Assembly: GCA_023431385.1 (NCBI GenBank) | Contig: JAEYWA010000270.1 | Location: forward strand, 1 to 11,221 | Source of the DNA: Bacillota bacterium | Lineage (GTDB): Bacteria > Bacillota > Clostridia > Acetivibrionales > DSM-1351 | DNA: 11,221 nucleotides | Direction: 5' to 3' | Part shown: piece after piece, positions 7,017 to 11,221 of the stretch | Layout: every line of letters begins with the position of its first letter | Numbering within the stretch: the stretch's first letter is position 1 | Program-made: the position numbers and the translations under genes | Notes under the pieces: generated by a model | Told to the model about the DNA's origin: nothing | Databases searched by the model: none | The model's input: the letters and a program-made list of their open reading frames with translations, nothing else

Positions 7017-7181
7017 ATGACAAAAATTAATAAAAAGCTTACCGATGAAATTCAGGAGCTCAGAGAAAAATTGTATGATTATATAGATAAGAAGGGTATA
7101 AACGATGAACCTGAACTTATGGCTATTAATAGCAGACTTGATGAGCTGATTGTACAATGGTTCAAGGAAATACATCACTAA
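7017..7181 (+). CDS. Spo0E-like sporulation regulatory protein (putative aspartyl-phosphate phosphatase)
   Basis: This 54-residue protein is short enough to be missed by length-filtered gene calling. It has the compact two-helix plan of Spo0E-family proteins: helix 1 (LTDEIQELREKLYDYIDKKG, about 8-27), a short turn (INDEPE) and helix 2 (LMAINSRLDELIVQWFKEI). The family signature is SQELD followed by LI and an aromatic residue three further on. Here it reads NSRLDELIVQW, keeping the key Asp (D42), the LI pair and the aromatic residue, while the usual Ser-Gln is changed. Spo0E proteins dephosphorylate the response regulator Spo0A and so delay sporulation; that role is inferred here from family resemblance. 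GGAGG (7006-7010) lies six bases before ATG 7017 and directly abuts an in-frame ATG at 7011, so 7017 is the better start. Its position opposite an XRE regulator suggests repressor control. Confidence 0.8.
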   Translation: MTKINKKLTDEIQELREKLYDYIDKKGINDEPELMAINSRLDELIVQWFKEIHH

Positions 7182-7322
7182 AATAATGCTGTAAAGAATA
7201 TAAAACTTTATCTGAAAAAACATTTAATTGAAGTCCGGCCTGTAATACAAGTATATGTTAGTAATTGTTTATATTGTTTATTTATTTTAACAATGGGTAA
7301 ATAATAATATGAAAACAGTATT

Positions 7323-7352
7323 TTGTATGATATTTTGAATTCCACATATAAT
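7323..7352 (+). promoter_or_regulatory. Candidate distal eno promoter
   Basis: TTGTAT (7323-7328) and a perfect TATAAT (7347-7352) are separated by 18 bp. A transcript from here would have a leader of roughly 115 nt before eno. Confidence 0.45.
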
Positions 7353-7409
7353 ATCTATTGGTATGAAACAGGATGCTTCATACATATATAAAGATTTATA
7401 AGGGAAATA

Positions 7410-7439
7410 TTTACAATGATAATGTTGCAATGTTATTCT
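7410..7439 (+). promoter_or_regulatory. Candidate proximal eno promoter
   Basis: TTTACA (7410-7415) and TATTCT (7434-7439) are 18 bp apart and would give a leader of about 28 nt that includes the Shine-Dalgarno AAGGGAG (7460-7466). The -10 box is weaker than the distal one. Confidence 0.35.
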
Positions 7440-7473
7440 AAATACGAAGAATTACCTTGAAGGGAGAAATTGT

Positions 7474-8772
7474 ATGAAACAATATATACCTATTGAAAGC
7501 GTTTTTGCCAGAGAAATTATTGATTCCAGAGGAAATCCGACTGTTGAGGTTGAAGTTATTGCAGAAGGCGGCTATATAGGACGAGCTTCTGTTCCATCAG
7601 GAGCATCTACCGGTGCCTTTGAAGCAATAGAATTAAGAGATGGCAACAGTGAAAGATATATGGGTAAAGGTGTTGAAAACGCCGTAGAAAATGTAAACAA
7701 TGTTATTGCCCCTGAAGTAGAAGGAATGAATGTATTGGATCAGGTTGCCATAGATAAAATGATGATAGAACTTGACGGGACTCCAAACAAGGAAAGACTT
7801 GGTGCAAATGCAATTCTTGGAGTATCCCTTGCTGTTGCCAAGGCTGCCGCAGAATCATTAGGTATTGGTTTGTACCAATACATCGGAGGAGTTAATGCCA
7901 AAACCTTGCCAGTGCCGATGATGAATATAATAAATGGCGGAAAGCATGCTGATAACAGTGTTAATATACAGGAGTTCATGATAATGCCTGTAGGTGCTGA
8001 AAGTTTCAAGGAAGCGCTGAGAATGTGTGCTGAAGTATTCCACAACCTTAAAAAGGTTTTACAAAGCAAGGGATTAAGCACAGCTGTAGGTGATGAGGGC
8101 GGCTTTGCACCAAATCTTGAAACGGATGAACAGGCCATACAGATTATTCTCGAAGCAGTGGTTAAAGCAGGTTACAAGCCGGGAGATGACTTCAGAATAG
8201 CTATAGATGCGGCAGCTACAGAGATGTATCAGGAGGATGGAACCTATTTCTTCTGGAAGACAGATATAAGAAAAACTAAAGAGGAAATGGTACAATATTG
8301 GTCAGACCTTTGTGACAAGTATCCTATCATTTCTCTTGAGGATGGGGTTTCAGAAGAGGACTGGGAAGGCTGGAAATTGCTTACCGATAAACTTGGCAAG
8401 AGAATTCAACTTGTAGGAGACGACTTGTTTGTTACAAATACAAGAAGACTCGAAAAGGGTATAAAGATGGGAGTTGCCAACTCGATACTCATAAAGGTAA
8501 ACCAGATAGGTACCTTGACTGAAACTCTGGATGCAATACAGATGGCGAACAGAGCAGGTTATACTGCCGTTACCTCACATAGATCAGGGGAAACCGAGGA
8601 TGCTACAATTGCTGATATAGCAGTTGCAACAAACTCCGGTCAGATCAAAACCGGTGCGCCTTCAAGAACAGACAGAGTAGCAAAATACAATCAACTCTTG
8701 AGAATTGAAGAGGAGTTGGATGAAGTGGCTGAATATCTGGGTATTAAAGCCTGGTTTAACCTATCTAAATAA
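7474..8772 (+). CDS. eno: Enolase (phosphopyruvate hydratase)
   Basis: This cytosolic, Mg-dependent glycolytic enzyme converts 2-phosphoglycerate to phosphoenolpyruvate, the step after GpmI. At 432 aa it has normal length. Visible features are the N-terminal AREIIDSRGNPTVEVEV, the mobile loop SGAST (42-46), H158 in GGKHADN, E167 in NIQEF, catalytic E208 in GDEGG, metal ligands D245 (AIDAA), E289 (SLED) and D316 (GDD), catalytic base K341 in ILIKVNQIG, the SHRSGETED motif at 368-376, and K392 in IKTGAPSRTDR. All key residues are intact. The ATG has AAGGGAG (7460-7466) seven bases upstream. It is separated from gpmI by about 3.9 kb of accessory genes and has its own promoters and terminator, so it is probably expressed independently. 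Confidence 0.98.
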   Translation: MKQYIPIESVFAREIIDSRGNPTVEVEVIAEGGYIGRASVPSGASTGAFEAIELRDGNSERYMGKGVENAVENVNNVIAPEVEGMNVLDQVAIDKMMIELDGTPNKERLGANAILGVSLAVAKAAAESLGIGLYQYIGGVNAKTLPVPMMNIINGGKHADNSVNIQEFMIMPVGAESFKEALRMCAEVFHNLKKVLQSKGLSTAVGDEGGFAPNLETDEQAIQIILEAVVKAGYKPGDDFRIAIDAAATEMYQEDGTYFFWKTDIRKTKEEMVQYWSDLCDKYPIISLEDGVSEEDWEGWKLLTDKLGKRIQLVGDDLFVTNTRRLEKGIKMGVANSILIKVNQIGTLTETLDAIQMANRAGYTAVTSHRSGETEDATIADIAVATNSGQIKTGAPSRTDRVAKYNQLLRIEEELDEVAEYLGIKAWFNLSK

Positions 8773-8779
8773 TAACAAA

Positions 8780-8819
8780 AACATAAAAAGACAAGTCTAT
8801 GGACTTGTTTTTTTATGTT
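8780..8819. terminator. Long Rho-independent terminator after eno
   Basis: ACATAAAAAGACAAGTC (8781-8797) pairs with 8802-8818 over 17 bp with a single G-U, around a TATG loop. The core is ACAAGTC/GACTTGT, and the 3' arm contains a run of seven T. The flanking A and T runs make it plausible in both directions. Confidence 0.9.
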
Positions 8820-8876
8820 GCTTTTTACATTGGGATATGCTAAAATGTTACTTGTCTATTTTAGGAGGTGTTATAA

Positions 8877-9125
8877 TTGTTAATTGCAAAATGGATTGTT
8901 AATATAGTTCATATTATATTTGCTATTTCGATAATTGTTATTGTATTACTTCAGTCTGGAAAGCAAGCTGGTTTATCAGGTTCAATAGCTGGTGGAGCTG
9001 AAACCTTCTTTGGAAAGAATAAGGGACGTACTATTGATGCAATGTTGGGCAAATATACTGCATTTGCTGCTATCGCATTCCTTGTTACTTCAGTTGCTCT
9101 TTTCTTGTTAATAAAGGCAGTATAA
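8877..9125 (+). CDS. secG: Protein translocase subunit SecG
   Basis: This small subunit of the SecYEG channel assists SecA-driven export across the cytoplasmic membrane. At 82 aa it has typical length. TM1 covers about residues 5-25 (WIVNIVHIIFAISIIVIVLL). It runs into the conserved cytoplasmic stretch QSGKQAGLSGSIAGGAETFFGKNKGR, and TM2 (about 58-80, FAAIAFLVTSVALFLLI) follows. The start codon is TTG at 8877, six bases after AGGAGGTG (8863-8870); no in-frame ATG gives a full-length protein. secG downstream of eno is common in Firmicutes, where rnr and smpB often follow; here an HD-domain gene follows instead. A terminator lies on each side, so it is probably transcribed alone or by read-through. 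The exported deacetylase and Ig-like protein nearby would use this pathway, without implying a special link. Confidence 0.97.
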   Translation: MLIAKWIVNIVHIIFAISIIVIVLLQSGKQAGLSGSIAGGAETFFGKNKGRTIDAMLGKYTAFAAIAFLVTSVALFLLIKAV

Positions 9126-9143
9126 CTTAGAAATTCAAAATGC

Positions 9144-9177
9144 AAGCCCAGGCGTAATAGAGCACTGGGCTTTTTGT
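9144..9177 (+). terminator. Rho-independent terminator after secG
   Basis: A perfect 8-bp stem AAGCCCAG (9144-9151) with CTGGGCTT (9165-9172) has a 13-nt loop and is followed by TTTGTT. Confidence 0.88.
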
Positions 9178-9270
9178 TATATTGCAGTATATAACAATAA
9201 TTCTGGATTGTAATGAATGCTTTATTCGGTACCGACATTAAACTGCAACTGATTAAGGAGGTAATTTAAT

Positions 9271-9792
9271 TTGAATAGGGACCTGGCACTTGAAGAATTA
9301 AAACTTCGACTTTGTAATAAAAATGTACTTCTTAGGTCATTAATAGTTGAAACCATAATGGAGGATCTTGCAAGGCATTTCAATGCCGATGCACAAATAT
9401 GGGGTCTGACTGGATTACTCCATGATATTGATTACGAGAAGACTGTGGACCAACCTCAGCTTCACGGCATTACAGGAGCAGAAATACTCGAGAATCTTGG
9501 CTTTGATGAAGCTATAGTATACTCGGTAAGAGCTCACAATGATGTCAACGGTATACCAAGAAAGCGGAAAATGGATAAGGCTCTTTATCTGGCCGATTAC
9601 ACAGTGAAATATATAATTGATACATATGCAGATAAAAATTCAAAGCTTTCTGAGGTTCAGGCCGAAAAGATATTGAAAAGCCTTGCTGACAGTGCAGTGT
9701 TCCTTGATAATCTGAACGAATTGGGGTTAAGTGGTCAGGAATTTTTGGAAGTGGTTATAAAAGTTTCCAATAAAATATTAAAAATGGGATAG
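9271..9792 (+). CDS. HD-domain protein (putative phosphohydrolase) with altered first ligand
   Basis: This is a 173-residue soluble protein of the HD/HDIG superfamily, whose members are usually metal-dependent phosphohydrolases; the substrate is unknown. The core is WGLTGLLHDIDYEKT with H51-D52, then H65 (QLHGITGAEIL), H89 (VRAHN) and D109 in ALYLADY. In related bacterial proteins I remember a KHMLAVEA-like segment carrying the first metal-ligand His; the equivalent segment here reads LRSLIVET, with Arg22 or Ser23 in that place. The other ligands are retained, so activity may be changed rather than lost. The start is TTG at 9271, eight bases after AAGGAGGT (9255-9262), an exceptionally strong site that decides the start. 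The gene is flanked by the secG terminator and its own terminator and is probably a single-gene unit. No promoter is clear in the 93 bp upstream of it. Confidence 0.87.
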   Translation: MNRDLALEELKLRLCNKNVLLRSLIVETIMEDLARHFNADAQIWGLTGLLHDIDYEKTVDQPQLHGITGAEILENLGFDEAIVYSVRAHNDVNGIPRKRKMDKALYLADYTVKYIIDTYADKNSKLSEVQAEKILKSLADSAVFLDNLNELGLSGQEFLEVVIKVSNKILKMG

Positions 9793-9830
9793 CTGTAATA
9801 AGATTACTGCAATAGAATAGCGATAATAGG

Positions 9831-9859
9831 AAAGGTTACTATTTTGTAACCTTTTTTTT
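9831..9859 (+). terminator. Rho-independent terminator after the HD-domain gene
   Basis: A perfect 9-bp stem AAAGGTTAC (9831-9839) with GTAACCTTT (9846-9854) has a TATTTT loop and continues into an unbroken T-run to 9859. Confidence 0.92.
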
Positions 9860-9898
9860 GTTGTTTTGTTACACTTTCTATATTATGAACCACTAAAA

Positions 9899-9904
9899 TA
9901 TAAT
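9899..9904 (+). promoter_or_regulatory. -10 element ahead of the structured RNA candidate
   Basis: A perfect TATAAT lies at 9899-9904. It predicts a start near 9910-9912, exactly where the foldable region begins. The -35 region (TTCTAT or TTTCTA) is poor, so the element is tentative. Confidence 0.4.
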
Positions 9905-9907
9905 ATA

Positions 9908-10056
9908 AAGTGAACGAGACCAGACGTAGTAGTCCCTTGAGATACTGATGCCCCGCAGAACTAACACGCAGCCAGTATAGGAAGGGATAAGAGTGAAAGA
10001 TACTGTTAAGGCATTATGATTTTCTCGCAGCAAAGCTACTACGTGTCTTTTCATTA
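9908..10056 (+). ncRNA. Candidate structured RNA or cis-regulatory leader of the deacetylase gene
   Basis: This non-coding stretch is richer in G+C than its surroundings and folds around a long-range stem P1, ACGTAGTAG (9924-9932) with CTACTACGT (10036-10044). The stem may extend through GTGAA/TTCAT (9910-9914 with 10050-10054). Inside it, P2 pairs TCCCTT (9933-9938) with AAGGGA (9982-9987), then ATACTG (9942-9947) with CAGTAT (9973-9978), across a symmetric GAG/AGG internal loop that could form G-A pairs. A short P3 (GAG 9991-9993 with CTC 10024-10026) may close the remaining part. The ATGCC of the P2 loop (9948-9952) can pair with GGCAT (10010-10014) as a pseudoknot. A second ATACTG (10000-10005) competes for CAGTAT, which allows an alternative fold. 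I do not recognise a known riboswitch class. It could be a riboswitch-like leader of the gene at 10096 or a free-standing small RNA. Confidence 0.55.
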
Positions 10057-10095
10057 CTATTTATGTACTCTCTGTGGGTGTGAATTGGAGATAAT

Positions 10096-11016
10096 ATGAA
10101 GAAGACTATACAGGCAACAGTTGCCATATTAATTATTTTGTTTATTTGCGTGGGTTATACCAGCAGTTATATAGCTGCTGAAAACCCTTCTTCAAAACTT
10201 GTAGAGCAGGGCAGCTTCATAAATGAAGTGGATGCAGCCCAAGGGATACCCAAAAATGAAGAAGAAACTGTCTTGGAGGATCTCCAAGTGAATGATAATA
10301 TACTTGAGAAAGAAAGCACAGACCTGGAAAATCGCACAGGTATTGAGGTAGGCAGCATAAATGAAGCCTCTTTCGAAAGAGAGCTTGATAAAGGTATGCC
10401 AATGGTGGCTCTGACTTTTGATGATGGACCTCATCCGAAGTATACTGCAGAAATACTGGAAGCCTTGAGGGAGAATAAGGCTGTAGCAACCTTCTTTGTA
10501 CTCGGAAACAGAGCCGAGAAATATAAAAGTACGATTAATAGTATTATTGAAGGCGGTAATGAACTTGGAAACCATACATATGACCATAAGGAGCTGACAA
10601 AACTCAATGGGAAGGGTATTGAAAGCCAAATAACCAGAACCGCAGAAATATTGGAAAGAATTACAGGAAAAACTCCTTCTGTGACACGTCCGACCTATGG
10701 AAGTATAAACGAAAATGTAAAATTGTATGCTGGCTCGCCCTTGGTATTATGGTCAATTGATACAATGGACTGGAAGAGCAGGAACAAGAATCAAATAGTT
10801 GATAAAACACTGAAAAACGTTAAAGACGGAGACATTATATTAATGCACGATATATATAAATCAACTGCTGACGCAGCTAAAGTAATTATCAGGGAACTTA
10901 AAGCCAAAGGATATCAAATGGTTACAATAAGTGAACTTTACCATGCTAGAGAAGTAACACTTCAAAAAGGACATGCTTATTATAAATGTATCTCCCAAAG
11001 CAGTATAAAAAAATAA
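10096..11016 (+). CDS. Exported polysaccharide deacetylase (NodB-homology, carbohydrate esterase 4 type)
   Basis: This 306-residue protein probably removes N- or O-acetyl groups from a cell-wall or extracellular polysaccharide; the substrate (peptidoglycan, chitin-like or xylan) cannot be told. Residues 1-28 are a signal peptide or anchor (KK, then a hydrophobic TVAILIILFICVGY). An acidic, probably unstructured linker (about 30-100) leads into the NodB domain (about 101-285). Its motifs are TFDDGP (D109 catalytic base, D110 metal), HTYDH (H160 and H164 metal ligands), RPTYG at 198-202 where RPPYG is usual, DTMDW (222-226) and ILMHDIY with H251. All catalytic and metal residues are intact. The ATG at 10096 follows GGAG (10087-10090) with five bases of spacing. 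The 51-nt gap to the structured RNA candidate contains no terminator, so co-transcription with it is possible. Confidence 0.95.
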   Translation: MKKTIQATVAILIILFICVGYTSSYIAAENPSSKLVEQGSFINEVDAAQGIPKNEEETVLEDLQVNDNILEKESTDLENRTGIEVGSINEASFERELDKGMPMVALTFDDGPHPKYTAEILEALRENKAVATFFVLGNRAEKYKSTINSIIEGGNELGNHTYDHKELTKLNGKGIESQITRTAEILERITGKTPSVTRPTYGSINENVKLYAGSPLVLWSIDTMDWKSRNKNQIVDKTLKNVKDGDIILMHDIYKSTADAAKVIIRELKAKGYQMVTISELYHAREVTLQKGHAYYKCISQSSIKK

Positions 11017-11021
11017 CAGAT

Positions 11022-11059
11022 AAAAAACTTCTTTCAATAAAATTGAATGAAGTTTTTTT
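11022..11059 (+). terminator. Rho-independent terminator after the deacetylase gene
   Basis: A 17-bp stem (11022-11038 with 11042-11058) has one mismatch (11032/11048) and an AAA loop. The core is AACTTC/GAAGTT, with A and T runs at the outer ends. A group II intron begins three bases after the T-run. Confidence 0.92.
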
Positions 11060-11062
11060 GCT

Positions 11063-11221
11063 GTGCGCCCAGCATGGACGCTTTCTCGTCAGTGAAAGTC
11101 CGATACGGGGGTTGATAGTGCCAACCGTTAGCCAAGAGCAAGGGTGTCCTCGGTGACGAGGAATCTGAAGGAAGCTGGAGGCAAAGTTCCGGTCTGAGGA
11201 ACACAAACTGTATATAAGGCA
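11063..11221 (+). mobile_element. Group II intron, 5' end and part of domain I (runs off window)
   Basis: Group II introns are self-splicing retroelements that usually encode a reverse transcriptase/maturase in domain IV. The sequence starts with the characteristic 5' end GTGCGCCC (11063-11070). Domain I features typical of bacterial introns follow: GTGAAAGTCC, ATACGGG, GCCAAGAGCAAGGGTGTC and AAGGAAGCTGGAGGCAAAG, then TATATAAGGCA at the window edge. Local hairpins support RNA structure: CTTTC/GAAAG (11081-11085 with 11094-11098), GGTTG/CAACC (11110-11114 with 11122-11126), CCTCG/CGAGG with a GTGA (GNRA) tetraloop (11148-11161), and GTTCC/GGAAC (11186-11190 with 11198-11202). About 159 nt are visible, so the reverse transcriptase, the 3' end and the exon-binding sites cannot be seen. 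The class is undetermined; the 5' end resembles the chloroplast-like or B-type bacterial introns more than class C, from memory of those families. Confidence 0.88.

Larger units (their letters stand above)
7182..7473. other. AT-rich intergenic region upstream of eno
   Basis: About 290 bp with no supported gene. I find no intrinsic terminator for the Spo0E-like gene, only a trivial ATAAA/TTTAT repeat near 7200. The region holds two candidate eno promoters and the eno ribosome binding site. Confidence 0.6.

Noticed and set aside
6987..7223. A 78-codon minus-strand hydrophobic frame
   Set aside because: It is antisense to the Spo0E-like gene, which has a better start site and recognisable family features; the hydrophobic look comes from AT-rich DNA.
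9942..9999. A hammerhead ribozyme, suggested by CTGATG near a later GAAA
   Set aside because: The core requires CUGAUGA, but here the next base is C, and the stems do not arrange as three hammerhead helices around the core.
9908..10056. Known riboswitch classes (TPP, SAM, lysine, c-di-GMP-I, ydaO/c-di-AMP, fluoride, T-box)
   Set aside because: From memory of their conserved cores, none of the required sequence blocks is present in the right order.
10192..10629. A 145-codon minus-strand frame inside the deacetylase gene
   Set aside because: It is antisense to an intact, motif-rich gene and has no recognisable domain or ribosome binding site.
10946..11206. An 86-codon minus-strand frame across the intron 5' end
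   Set aside because: It spans the terminator and structured intron RNA on the wrong strand and is best seen as chance.
1..11221. CRISPR arrays, tRNA or rRNA genes
   Set aside because: I saw no regularly spaced repeats and no tRNA- or rRNA-like conserved segments on either strand.

Overview
The window is AT-rich Firmicutes DNA, most likely from a spore-forming anaerobe of the class Clostridia. The reasons are strong GGAGG-type ribosome binding sites, two TTG starts behind very strong Shine-Dalgarno sequences, an eno-secG neighbourhood, a Spo0E-like gene and the glycolytic gene order. A Ruminiclostridium-like (Clostridium cluster III) host is my guess from general resemblance and is not proven.

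Region 1 (1-3670) is lower glycolysis. A phosphoglycerate kinase that enters from outside the window is fused in frame to triosephosphate isomerase. It is followed by gpmI (cofactor-independent phosphoglycerate mutase) and a strong bidirectional terminator. Region 4 below supplies enolase, so the window encodes four glycolytic activities in three proteins.

Region 2 (3670-6450) is an accessory block between gpmI and eno. It holds a secreted four-module Ig-like protein on the minus strand. A 109-bp element bounded by a perfect 11-bp inverted repeat follows. Then comes a plus-strand pair: a two-TM protein with a GAF-like cytoplasmic domain, and an overlapping 66-aa protein of unknown function.

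Region 3 (6441-7181) is a divergent regulatory pair. A minus-strand XRE-family repressor faces a plus-strand 54-aa Spo0E-like protein. The intergenic space has a good sigma-A-type promoter and a 13-bp direct repeat (31-bp period) that overlaps it, which looks like a repressor operator.

Region 4 (7182-9177) holds eno, with two candidate promoters, and secG, each with its own terminator.

Region 5 (9271-11059) holds an HD-domain protein whose first metal-ligand histidine appears to be replaced. About 150 nt of unannotated sequence follows that can fold as a multi-branched RNA with a possible pseudoknot. Next is an exported or membrane-anchored NodB-type polysaccharide deacetylase with a long terminator hairpin.

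Region 6 (11063-end) is the 5' part of a group II intron. It begins three bases after the deacetylase terminator's T-tract and runs off the window.

The least explained items are the structured RNA candidate at 9908-10056, the membrane/GAF plus small-protein pair at 5179-6400, and the XRE/Spo0E-like module at 6441-7181.
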